DNA of 12,567 bases from Alphaproteobacteria bacterium (GCA_024279745.1 JAJRRE010000457.1:1-12567), one strand, 5' to 3'; positions 1-6,604 are shown, counted from the stretch's first letter. A program made the numbers and translations. Notes: generated from the sequence alone by a model not told the origin.

Positions 1-1116
1 CCGGTTTTGAGCTCATTCTCCCTGCGCCGCTATGTGTTTCATTTGACCAAAACACTGGCGCCACACGAAGGCTTGATTGAGATGGAGTTGGAGGGGCCCA
101 AGGAGCAAAATATTTTGGCCTTGGCCCACACCATCAGAATCAAGAAAGACGATAACAAATTTCATGAATTCGTAATTGTAGCTGGATTAGACAAGAAAGA
201 AATTCAAGAAGATACCGATGAGTTTGCTGATGATATTATTCAAGGCTCTATTGGTATCGCGCTATTGTTCATGTTGGCTGGCTGGGTGCAGGTTACCATC
301 GGATTGGCACCGTTGTTGAAACTCAAATCTGTTATAGCCGAAGTCCGCGCGGGCCACAAAACAAGAATAGACGAGAGATTTCCCGTCGAAGTGATGCCGC
401 TCATTCATGAGACCAATTCATTGCTGGATGAGCAAGATGCAGCGCTGGCGGCGGCACGATTGCGCGCTGGAAATCTGGCACATGGGTTTTTAACACCTTT
501 GGCCATATTGGCAGCAGAAAGACGGTTGTTGCACAAGAGCGGTGCGCGAGATTCCGCCAAACGGATTGGTGAGCAAATTGAAAATTTACGTCGGCATGTG
601 GAATTGGAACTGGCACTTTATAAGGCGCGCGGAATCAGTGTTGTGCGGCCCAACCGTTTGAACGCCTGCGATGAGTTGCGCACTATTTGTAATGCATTGC
701 AAAAGCTGCCCGAAAGCCAAAAATTGTCTTGGCAATTGGCGCTTCCGGTCACGGCTTATGTTGACGTCGATCGCATCGATTTTAATAACATTATGGGCAA
801 TTTGTTAGATAATGCCCGTAAATGGGCAAAGGCACATTTATCTGTCTCGATCAATCAAATGCCAGCCGCCTTGAAAATCATTGTGGAAGATGATGGGCCT
901 GGACTTCCCAACGACCAGGTTGATCGGCTTATAAAACCAGGTGAGCGCGCCGCGCCAAATGTCGCCGGAACCGGATTGGGGTTGGCCATCGTGAAAGACC
1001 TTGTTGATGTTTATGGCGGCAAGCTGGGATTTGCCGAAAGCGAACTGGGCGGGGCCATGGTTTGGGTTGAGTTGCCAGTCGGACAGCAAAGCGAGCGGCA
1101 AGTCCGCCAGGCCTAG
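1..1116 (+). CDS. PhoQ-like sensor histidine kinase, 5' end outside window
   Basis: This is the C-terminal part of a membrane sensor kinase that would autophosphorylate on histidine and pass the phosphate to a response regulator, which is not in the window. The frame is open to base 1, and the first possible start (TTG at 7) is probably an internal leucine, so I treat the gene as 5'-truncated by the window edge. Numbering from that TTG, residues 1-78 look like the end of a periplasmic sensor domain. Residues 79-101 form a membrane segment, and about 102-145 fit a HAMP linker. The phosphoacceptor box reads NLAHGFLTPL with His159, closest to the PhoQ type (NLAHSLKTPL). The ATPase domain shows the N box (NLLDNA, Asn265/Asn269), G1 (DDGPGLP, 295-301) and G2 (GTGLGLA, 321-327). 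The usual acidic residue after the histidine is glycine here. The first 250 bases look AT-richer than the genes downstream. The family is clear but the signal sensed is unknown. Confidence 0.88.
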   Translation, partial: PVLSSFSLRRYVFHLTKTLAPHEGLIEMELEGPKEQNILALAHTIRIKKDDNKFHEFVIVAGLDKKEIQEDTDEFADDIIQGSIGIALLFMLAGWVQVTIGLAPLLKLKSVIAEVRAGHKTRIDERFPVEVMPLIHETNSLLDEQDAALAAARLRAGNLAHGFLTPLAILAAERRLLHKSGARDSAKRIGEQIENLRRHVELELALYKARGISVVRPNRLNACDELRTICNALQKLPESQKLSWQLALPVTAYVDVDRIDFNNIMGNLLDNARKWAKAHLSVSINQMPAALKIIVEDDGPGLPNDQVDRLIKPGERAAPNVAGTGLGLAIVKDLVDVYGGKLGFAESELGGAMVWVELPVGQQSERQVRQA

Positions 1117-1142
1117 CCCGCGCGACGATGATCAAAGGTGCC

Positions 1143-1181
1143 GCGCCAATAGTGGGTTCCCGTCAAGTGGCGCTCTTTTTT
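1143..1181 (+). terminator. Probable intrinsic terminator of the sensor kinase gene
   Basis: GCGCCA at 1143-1148 pairs with TGGCGC at 1168-1173, and the stem is followed at once by TCTTTTTT (1174-1181). The 19-base loop contains a small GGG/CCC pairing. It lies 27 bases after the kinase stop codon, as expected for a Rho-independent terminator. The T-run is also the outer edge of the first hairpin repeat, which on the minus strand ends in an A-run, so the terminator may be partly built from the repeat. Confidence 0.55.
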
Positions 1182-1300
1182 GCCTCGCGCTGCTAATCCA
1201 CGCTAAAGCGTGGGCAGCTCCGGCGAGGCGCGAAACGGTTCGCGGCGACCGTTGGCCGCTGGGCACAGTCGTGCCGCAACTAGCCCAAATGGTGAGAGCC
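1173..1300 (-). repeat. Hairpin-rich repeat, copy A (inverted relative to copies B and C)
   Basis: This is a diverged copy, on the minus strand, of a repeat found twice more to the right. Read on the minus strand, it has a hairpin with stem GGCAC/GTGCC and loop GACT (1262-1275), then GC-rich pairing around 1242-1259. A perfect 6-bp hairpin CGCGAA/TTCGCG with loop CCGT follows (1229-1244), and then the core element at 1189-1218. The core has an outer stem GCTGC/GCAGC, an inner stem CCACGCT/AGCGTGG and an unpaired ATTA on the 3' side. It is followed by GCGAGGCAAAAAA, which matches the tail of copy B (GCGAGGCAGAAAAA). The assignment rests on reading the alignment by eye. I do not recognise the family. 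Confidence 0.7.
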
Positions 1301-1321
1301 GGGCTGGAGCCGAGAAGTCCG

Positions 1322-1451
1322 AGCTGTGAGAATTCCGTGGTCTTCGCTATCTTGCACCACGGCACGCGACTGCGTGCCCGCCGACCGTTCGGCGCGCCGC
1401 CGCAGGTGCCCATGCCTTTTCGGCATGGATTAGCACCGCGAGGCAGAAAAA
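1322..1451 (+). repeat. Hairpin-rich repeat, copy B
   Basis: This copy carries four consecutive hairpins: CCGTGGT/ACCACGG (1335-1341 with 1356-1362), GGCACGC/GCGTGCC with loop GACT (1361-1378), CGCCGA/TCGGCG with loop CCGT (1379-1394), and the core at 1405-1437. The core has an outer stem GGTGC/GCACC, an inner stem CCATGCC/GGCATGG with loop TTTTC, and an unpaired ATTA (1429-1432). The tail GCGAGGCAGAAAAA follows. GCTGTGA at its left end recurs at the left end of copy C, so B and C are tandem. No convincing protein is encoded here. Confidence 0.75.
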
Positions 1452-1573
1452 CTGCTGTGATGGGATACTGGTTTTCTCTGGCATCCCGCACGGCGAACAA
1501 TGTTCGCCCGGCGCTTAGCGCCGCGCCATCGCAGGTGCCCGGGCTTCTTCGGCCCGGATTAGCACCGTGAGAT
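1452..1573 (+). repeat. Hairpin-rich repeat, copy C, abutting the tRNA-Ser gene
   Basis: The order is the same as in copy B: GGGAT/ATCCC (1462-1466 with 1483-1487), a perfect GGCGAAC/GTTCGCC with loop AAT (1492-1508), a perfect CGGCGC/GCGCCG with loop TTA (1509-1523), and the core at 1534-1566. The core has an outer stem GGTGC/GCACC, an inner stem CCGGGC/GCCCGG and an unpaired ATTA (1558-1561). CGCAGGTGCCC and GGATTAGCACCG are shared with copy B, while the stem interior differs in paired positions. It ends about 7 bases before the tRNA CCA end. Confidence 0.75.
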
Positions 1574-1579
1574 CAAGAG

Positions 1580-1669
1580 TGGCGGAGGGGGTGGGATTCG
1601 AACCCACGAGACGCGTGAACGCCTGCCGGTTTTCAAGACCGGTGCCTTCAACCACTCGGCCACCCCTCC
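1580..1669 (-). tRNA. tRNA-Ser (anticodon UGA), CCA encoded
   Basis: Read on the minus strand, the acceptor stem GGAGGGG (1669-1663) pairs with CCCCTCC, followed by discriminator G and an encoded CCA (1582-1580). The anticodon stem CCGGT/ACCGG encloses loop CTTGAAA, giving anticodon TGA, which reads UCN serine codons. A long variable arm (class II tRNA) and a T arm with GGTTCGAATCC are present, as expected for serine. Transcription runs leftwards into the hairpin-repeat block. Confidence 0.97.
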
Positions 1670-2023
1670 AAAGGCGCCAATAACGGTTGCAACGCTTGGT
1701 ATAGCGCTCAAGCAGGATTGGCAAGAGTGCAAAAGCGCCAATTCATGCGAAAATATGTGGTGTCTGCAACTCGTTGATTTCCGCCGTGCCCGGCTTGCAA
1801 CTGTTAACGGCGGATTGGCATCAGCGCGCAGCTTATTTACGTGATCCTAACAGGAATGTGGTTAGGTGCAGCGTAAAGGGCTGTGCGGGAACATTTGCTT
1901 GTGCACAGGCTTGCGGTCTTACCGGATAGGCGAACAGCGAAACTTGTCTATAAAACAGACCGAGCGCGTAAGAGGTTGTAAGCAGGCGATCCCGGGGGGG
2001 ATGGTTTGAACAGGGTGAGGCGT
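1670..2023. other. Spacer between tRNA-Ser and rlpA with two inverted repeats
   Basis: I see no convincing gene here. The spacer should hold the divergent promoters of tRNA-Ser and rlpA. Two inverted repeats stand out: TCCGCCGT/ACGGCGGA (1780-1787 with 1807-1814, 8 bp, 19-base loop) and CCTAAC/GTTAGG (1846-1851 with 1861-1866, 9-base loop). TGTGCACA at 1900-1907 is an 8-base palindrome. None matches an operator that I can name. Confidence 0.4.
1698..1724 (-). promoter_or_regulatory. Possible promoter of tRNA-Ser
   Basis: On the minus strand, TTGCCA (1724-1719) and TATACC (1703-1698) resemble -35 and -10 boxes and lie about 30 bases upstream of the tRNA 5' end. The spacer is only 15 bases, shorter than the usual 16-18, so this is tentative. 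Confidence 0.35.
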
Positions 2024-2920
2024 ATGGATCGATTTAACGGGCCTTTCTGGCGCGGCAAGGCGTTATTGGGACCATTGGGGCGTGAAAAAGCGCATGGGGG
2101 ACATTGTGCCGTGACCATAACGGCGCCGAAAGGGCAACGCCGGTTTTCTCTGGGTGTCTGTTTTGTTCTCGCCGCTGTTTCCCCGGCACTGGCATCTTGC
2201 GCGCAAAAATCGGCAGTTACCAAGTCGTTAGCCCAGACATCGACGGCCAATCCAACAGCTTTGAGCGCCGTGCCGGCATTTAGCACCGAAGTTCTGGCGC
2301 GCAGACCCGGACCGGCCCGCAATCCCGCACCGCGGCGCCGAACTGCATCTTTGTCCCGCTATGATCCCAAAACCGGCGTTTACGCCTCGGAGCGTTTGAT
2401 ATCCGGTAATCGAGCCGTTCCCAAAGGGGGCGGTAATTATAAGGTCGGCAAGCCTTATAAAGTGTCCGGGCGCCGGTATGTGCCGAAACTGGAGCCAAAT
2501 TATAATCGCACCGGGGTCGCCTCCTGGTATGGCGATAAATTCCATGGCCGCAGAACCGCGAATGGCGAGACCTATGATATGGCGGCCCTGAGCGCGGCGC
2601 ATCCGACCATGCCGCTGCCGTCTTATGCCTATGTTACAAATCTGGCCAATGGGCGGACTGTACTGGTGCGTGTCAATGATCGCGGGCCCTATGCAAAAGG
2701 GCGGATTATCGATCTGTCGCGGGCGGCGGCTAATGCGCTGTCCTTCCGCGGGCAGGGCGTGGCCAAGGTGCGGGTGCGCTATGCGGGCCGTGCACCACTG
2801 AATGGCTCCGATCACAAAGAACGTGCGTTTTTGCGCCAGCAGAGCTGGTCCGGGCGAACGGCGAACATTGGCCCGGTATCGCGCGCATCGGGTCTGACCA
2901 AAACGCCGCCGGTCTGGTGA
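2024..2920 (+). CDS. rlpA: RlpA-family septal ring lytic transglycosylase lipoprotein
   Basis: RlpA cleaves glycan strands that lack stem peptides and acts in daughter-cell separation at the septum, anchored in the outer membrane. The double-psi beta-barrel domain spans roughly codons 164-255 of this frame, counted from 2024, with GVASWYG, FHGRRTANGE, SAAHPTMPLPS and VNDRGPY. The histidine and aspartate shown to matter in characterised RlpA proteins are both present. A basic stretch, a hydrophobic run and LASC form a lipoprotein signal peptide. ATG 2024 follows AGGGTGAGG. GTG 2111 would give a more usual signal peptide, with the lipid cysteine at residue 30, and may be the true start. A long low-complexity linker leads to the barrel. 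The C-terminus ends about 40 residues after the barrel with no SPOR domain, which many homologues use to find the septum. The next gene also acts on peptidoglycan. Confidence 0.92.
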   Translation: MDRFNGPFWRGKALLGPLGREKAHGGHCAVTITAPKGQRRFSLGVCFVLAAVSPALASCAQKSAVTKSLAQTSTANPTALSAVPAFSTEVLARRPGPARNPAPRRRTASLSRYDPKTGVYASERLISGNRAVPKGGGNYKVGKPYKVSGRRYVPKLEPNYNRTGVASWYGDKFHGRRTANGETYDMAALSAAHPTMPLPSYAYVTNLANGRTVLVRVNDRGPYAKGRIIDLSRAAANALSFRGQGVAKVRVRYAGRAPLNGSDHKERAFLRQQSWSGRTANIGPVSRASGLTKTPPVW

Positions 2921-3259
2921 AAAACAGGGCGCATTAAGCGTGCTATACGCATAAAGCTCAAGCATCTAACGAAGTTCACCGGAGCGCGCCAGGCCAAAGA
3001 CGCGATCATTACCGCCGCGGCGCGCACCAGCCTTGGCCTAGCGAGCGGGCAATCGCCAGAGCAAAAGTATCCTGATTTGTCGGATCTATGAAATTGCTTG
3101 GCCGGGTAGAGTGTTATCACTCCTCAATCGCTTGACTTTGAGGGCGGGCAACGCCGATAGTCAGCAAATCGATTTCAAATATTTGCATAAGAGCGGGCTG
3201 CACTGGGCGAGGGGGCGCCGCAGCGCAAACCTTATGCCGGGCCACATCTGGGATAGAAC
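2921..3259. other. Spacer between rlpA and the carboxypeptidase gene
   Basis: No gene was seen. An inverted repeat AGGCCAA/TTGGCCT (2991-2997 with 3033-3039) has a 35-base loop. A likely promoter lies at 3132-3161 and is listed separately. No clear terminator for rlpA was found. Confidence 0.4.
3132..3161 (+). promoter_or_regulatory. Candidate sigma-70-type promoter of the carboxypeptidase gene
   Basis: TTGACT (3132-3137), preceded by C as in alphaproteobacterial CTTGAC boxes, is followed after 18 bases by GATAGT (3156-3161). This would start transcription about 90 bases before the start codon. The -10 box is only a partial match. Confidence 0.4.
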
Positions 3260-4459
3260 ATGTTATTTTTTACGTCTGCGCGTGACATTGGATCACTTGG
3301 CGCAAAGTTTGTTATTTCGTGCTTTATAATTGCGTTTTTCACTCTCCAGTCAGTTCAATTGGCCTATGCCGCGCAGTTCAAAACGCGCGCCAAGCAGGCA
3401 GTGTTGATGGATGCCGATAGCGGCGCCATTTTGTTTCAACGCAATGCCAGTGAGCTGATGTCGCCGGCCTCCATGAGCAAGCTGATGACCTTGGCGGTAG
3501 TGTTCAGGGCATTGAAAAACGGCGAACTGAGCCCCGATGACAAATTCTTGATGAGTGAAAACGCCTGGCGCAAGGGCGGAGCGCCGTCAGGGACCTCGGC
3601 GATGTTTGTGCCGCTGAATACCGAAGTGAGCCTGCGCGAATTGCTGCTTGGCATCGTTGTGCAATCAGGCAATGACGCGTGCATTGCGATTGCGGAAGGC
3701 ATGGCGGGGTCAGAAGAAGCCTTTGCACAAATGATGGAGAAAGAAGCGCGGCGGATTGGTCTTAAAAGGTCGACATTCCGCAATGCCACCGGCCTTTATC
3801 ATCCTGAACATTTAATGACGGCGCTGGAGCTGGCCAAGCTGGGACGCTATATCCGCAAGGAATATCCCGAATATTTCAAATTGTTTTCGCAGAAAAGATT
3901 CTTCTATCGCAAACATAAATTCTACAATCGCAACCCGCTGTTATTCCTGAATATGGGCGTGAACGGCATGAAAACCGGCTATGTTAAGAAAGCCGGCTAC
4001 GGTTTGGTGGCCACCGCCTCAAAGAACGGGCGCAATTTGATCCTGGTCATCAATGGCTTGAAGCGCAAGTCGGAGCGCAAGTCGGAAGGGCGCAAATTGC
4101 TGGGCTGGGGTTTTCGCAGTTTTACCAGTTTTAAATTGTTCGATGCGGGCGAAGTGGTCGGCAAGGCGCGGGTCTGGGGCGGCACCAGCGTTTATGTGCC
4201 GCTGATCGGTAATGGCGAAGTGCGCGTGGTCTTGCCCCGCTTTCCCGCCAACCAGAAATTGCGCGCCCAGATCATTTATCAAGGCCCCCTCAAGCCGCCC
4301 ATTCGCAAGGGTGACAAGGTTGCAAAGTTGCGGGTTGTAACTTCCACAAAGTCGGTCAACGAAGTACCGCTTTATGCCGCCGAAACCGTCGAGCGCGCTT
4401 CGATGACCCGGCGCGGTCTGGACAGTCTGGTGCATATGGCATTTGGTTGGCTGCCCTAA
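3260..4459 (+). CDS. dacF: D-alanyl-D-alanine carboxypeptidase (PBP5/DacF type)
   Basis: This low-molecular-weight penicillin-binding protein removes the terminal D-alanine from peptidoglycan pentapeptides in the periplasm, limiting cross-linking and affecting cell shape. An N-terminal signal peptide ends near AYA-AQF (residues 37-38). The serine-peptidase (S11) domain carries all three active-site motifs: SMSK with nucleophile Ser71 and Lys74, SGN at 136-138, and KTG at 238-240. A PBP5-type C-terminal beta domain follows (about 300-380). The last residues, including MAFGWLP, may form the weak amphipathic membrane anchor typical of this family. At 399 residues its length is normal. ATG 3260 follows GGGATAG at a workable spacing. 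The dacF symbol is by family and context; dacC or dacA would be equally reasonable labels. Confidence 0.93.
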   Translation: MLFFTSARDIGSLGAKFVISCFIIAFFTLQSVQLAYAAQFKTRAKQAVLMDADSGAILFQRNASELMSPASMSKLMTLAVVFRALKNGELSPDDKFLMSENAWRKGGAPSGTSAMFVPLNTEVSLRELLLGIVVQSGNDACIAIAEGMAGSEEAFAQMMEKEARRIGLKRSTFRNATGLYHPEHLMTALELAKLGRYIRKEYPEYFKLFSQKRFFYRKHKFYNRNPLLFLNMGVNGMKTGYVKKAGYGLVATASKNGRNLILVINGLKRKSERKSEGRKLLGWGFRSFTSFKLFDAGEVVGKARVWGGTSVYVPLIGNGEVRVVLPRFPANQKLRAQIIYQGPLKPPIRKGDKVAKLRVVTSTKSVNEVPLYAAETVERASMTRRGLDSLVHMAFGWLP

Positions 4460-4601
4460 GGTCCTGCACCTGGGCGGCGGTGTGTCCTGTGAAATTTTGC
4501 AGATATCGGCTATGCCATTGACGCAGCTGGGCATTTAGGTGATTGATTGCGCCGTTAATGCGGTATGCGCGGTGATGCTGGTGCGTTTGGTCCAGGGGCG
4601 C

Positions 4602-4633
4602 GGGCGCGGGTGAGACCAAGGGCGCGGGTGAGA
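4602..4633 (+). repeat. Direct repeat containing the tmk ribosome-binding site
   Basis: GGGCGCGGGTGAGA occurs at 4602-4615 and again at 4620-4633, separated by 4 bases. The second copy ends one base before the tmk ATG, and its GGGTGAGAG is the likely Shine-Dalgarno segment. The first copy is therefore a spare copy of the ribosome-binding region. The rest of the gap after the carboxypeptidase (4460-4601) shows no clear gene or strong promoter. Confidence 0.75.
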
Positions 4634-4634
4634 G

Positions 4635-5318
4635 ATGACACAGGCAAAGTTCATAACATTTGAAGGCGGCGAAGGCGTTGGCAAATCCACTCAGGTCAAG
4701 GCCCTGGCACGCCGTCTTACCGCGCGCGGCATCACTGCGACCGTGACCCGCGAACCAGGCGGCTCGCCGTTCGCCGAGCTCATTCGTGATTTGCTGCTCA
4801 GCCCGCAAACGCCCAAACATGGTCCGCTCAGCGAAACCTTATTGTTTAACGCCGCGCGCGCCGATCATTTGGCGGAAATTATCCGGCCCGAACTGGCCGC
4901 TGGGCGCTGGGTGATTTGCGACCGCTTTTCCGATTCAACGCGCGCCTATCAAGGTGCAGCGGGCGGCATAGAAATGGCGACAATCGCCCAGCTGAATGAA
5001 ATTGTTGTGGGCGAAACTGAACCTGACCTGACTATAATTCTTGATATGCCCGCCAAAGAGGGTTTGGCCCGGGCTTCTGCCAGGCGCGGCGATGCGCAAA
5101 GCACGTCAACACCGGCACAACTGGTCGATACATTTGAAGCACGAACCTTGGCGTTCCATGAAAAATTGCGCCGTGAATTTTTGCGCCTTGCGGCAGAACA
5201 ACCAGGGCGCTGTGTTGTCATTGATGGCGCCCAAAGCATTGAGCAGATCGGCGCACAAATCTGGGACGCGGTGGAAAAACGATTACTTGAATCCGGCGAC
5301 GCAGGCGGTGAACCTTGA
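4635..5318 (+). CDS. tmk: Thymidylate kinase
   Basis: Tmk phosphorylates dTMP to dTDP with ATP in the cytoplasm, an essential step in making dTTP for DNA. The P-loop GGEGVGKST is at residues 11-19. TREPGG (38-43) and DRFSDSTRAYQG (96-107) are the dTMP-binding motifs. The ATP-side LID segment (about 144-172) starts with the expected ASARRGD, but the usual DRFE/DRIE element reads VDTFEA and is preceded by an insert-like STSTPAQL. The arginine expected there is threonine. At 227 residues it is slightly longer than the usual 205-215. Start ATG 4635 has a strong ribosome-binding site. The stop codon shares one base with the holB ATG (TGATG), so holB is probably translated by coupling. Pairing with holB is common in bacteria. 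Confidence 0.95.
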   Translation: MTQAKFITFEGGEGVGKSTQVKALARRLTARGITATVTREPGGSPFAELIRDLLLSPQTPKHGPLSETLLFNAARADHLAEIIRPELAAGRWVICDRFSDSTRAYQGAAGGIEMATIAQLNEIVVGETEPDLTIILDMPAKEGLARASARRGDAQSTSTPAQLVDTFEARTLAFHEKLRREFLRLAAEQPGRCVVIDGAQSIEQIGAQIWDAVEKRLLESGDAGGEP

Positions 5319-6574
5319 TGGCAAGAGCACCGCGAAGCGCACCCGGCGCAAAATCGGCAGGTAAATCCAAACCCGCGCGCAAAACGCCAGCACGAGGCGG
5401 CGCGATCAAGGACGTGGAAGACGCGCCCGAGGCGGACCGGCTGGAAGAGTTCCCCCATCCGCGCCATACCCGCCAGCTATTTGGCCATGACGACATCCGT
5501 GCTCGACTGGCCGACGGATTTAGCAAGGGACGTTTGCATCATGCGTGGTTGATTGGCGGCACGCACGGCATTGGCAAGGCGACACTGGCTTACCAGTTTG
5601 CCCGCTATGTGCTAGCCGAGGATACAGAGCGCGGCGACAGCGGGGAGGGCGGCGGCGGTCCCTTGGCGGTTCCGCAAAACGCGCGCGCCGCCCGCCAGGT
5701 CGCGGCCTTATCCCATCCTGGACTACTGGTTCTGCGGCGAGTCTATGATCCCAAGACCAAGCGCTTCAGTGCCAGCATTCCGGTCGATGAGATCCGCAAA
5801 TTACGCGCCTTTATGAACCACAAGGCCGATGTGGGAAAATGGCGTGTGGTGATTGTCGACAGCGCCGATGAGCTTAATATTTCGGCCGCCAACGCGTTAT
5901 TGAAATCACTGGAAGAGCCGCCGCCACGTGTGATTTTCTTGCTGGTCTCATCGCAGCCGGGGCGGCTATTGCCGACCATCCGCTCCCGGTGCCGGCGGCT
6001 TGATCTGGCACCACTGGCCTCCGATCCGCTGCGCCGGGCGACATTGCAGGCGCTGCAGGCTGCCGATAAGGGCCATGAGGACGCCGATTTGGGAACCCTG
6101 GAGCCGCTTGCCGGGGGTTCTGTGCGCCAATTGCTGATGCTGCGCGCGGGCGGCGGGCTGCAATTACACGAGCAATGCCTCAAATTTCTCAGCGCCTTGC
6201 CGCAATTGGACTGGGCTCAGGTGCACAAGTTGGCTGATGAGATTGGATCGGTCGCGGCGGCGGTACGGTATGAAGCATTTTTTGAGCTATTGTTCGGCCT
6301 CATTGCCCGGGCGGTGCGCGCTGGCGCCACCGGGGCAGGCCGGCCCGAAGATTTGCAGCTGGCGCAAAAGCTGATGGGCGGCGGCGGGGGTGCTGGCCGT
6401 TTGGCGGGTGACCCGGCGAGGCTTGCCTCCTGGGCGGGCTTATGGGAAACAATGGCGCGTGAAAAAGCGGTTGTCATGTCACTTAATCTGGACAGAAAGG
6501 CGCTCATATTGGAGACCATGGCACAGATTGAGACATTGGCCCGCCGCCATGCCAGAGCGCGCCACGATATGTGA
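5318..6574 (+). CDS. holB: DNA polymerase III subunit delta'
   Basis: Delta' is part of the clamp loader that places the sliding clamp on primed DNA at the replication fork. Counting from ATG 5318, residues 1-45 form a basic, probably disordered extension. The AAA+ fold then shows a Walker A-like GTHGIGKAT (81-89), a Walker B-like VVIVDSADE (177-185), the conserved AANALLKSLEEPP (190-202) and the SRC motif (223-225). The C-terminal collar region contains NLDRKALIL. The zinc-binding cysteines of E. coli delta' are absent, and that region is a glycine-rich loop (about 106-114). The ATG overlaps the tmk stop by one base, so I prefer it to the TTG one codon earlier. At 418 residues it is somewhat longer than E. 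coli HolB (334), mainly because of the N-terminal tail and loop. Confidence 0.93.
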   Translation: MARAPRSAPGAKSAGKSKPARKTPARGGAIKDVEDAPEADRLEEFPHPRHTRQLFGHDDIRARLADGFSKGRLHHAWLIGGTHGIGKATLAYQFARYVLAEDTERGDSGEGGGGPLAVPQNARAARQVAALSHPGLLVLRRVYDPKTKRFSASIPVDEIRKLRAFMNHKADVGKWRVVIVDSADELNISAANALLKSLEEPPPRVIFLLVSSQPGRLLPTIRSRCRRLDLAPLASDPLRRATLQALQAADKGHEDADLGTLEPLAGGSVRQLLMLRAGGGLQLHEQCLKFLSALPQLDWAQVHKLADEIGSVAAAVRYEAFFELLFGLIARAVRAGATGAGRPEDLQLAQKLMGGGGGAGRLAGDPARLASWAGLWETMAREKAVVMSLNLDRKALILETMAQIETLARRHARARHDM

Positions 6575-6604
6575 GGCCACGGTCAATAGTGAGCCCGGCG
6601 CCCT

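Noticed and set aside
1132..1500. 122-codon minus-strand frame over the repeats
   Set aside because: It has no domain or ribosome-binding signal and lies wholly in hairpin DNA.
1001..1570. 189-codon plus-strand frame across the kinase end and the hairpin repeats
   Set aside because: Its first part overlaps the well-supported kinase in another frame and the rest translates the repeats. Its repeated QVP...GLAP pieces come from the palindromic DNA.
1173..1573. CRISPR array or integron attC sites
   Set aside because: There are no uniform short repeats with unique spacers, no cas or integrase gene nearby, and no attC core-site sequences. The copies differ within their stems and one is inverted.
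1515..1741. Two minus-strand frames over the tRNA-Ser gene
   Set aside because: They translate the tRNA itself, and their GSNPTPSA-type segment is the usual product of a T arm.
3111..3329. 72-codon frame before and overlapping the carboxypeptidase
   Set aside because: It overlaps the likely promoter and the signal-peptide codons of the carboxypeptidase and shows no family features.
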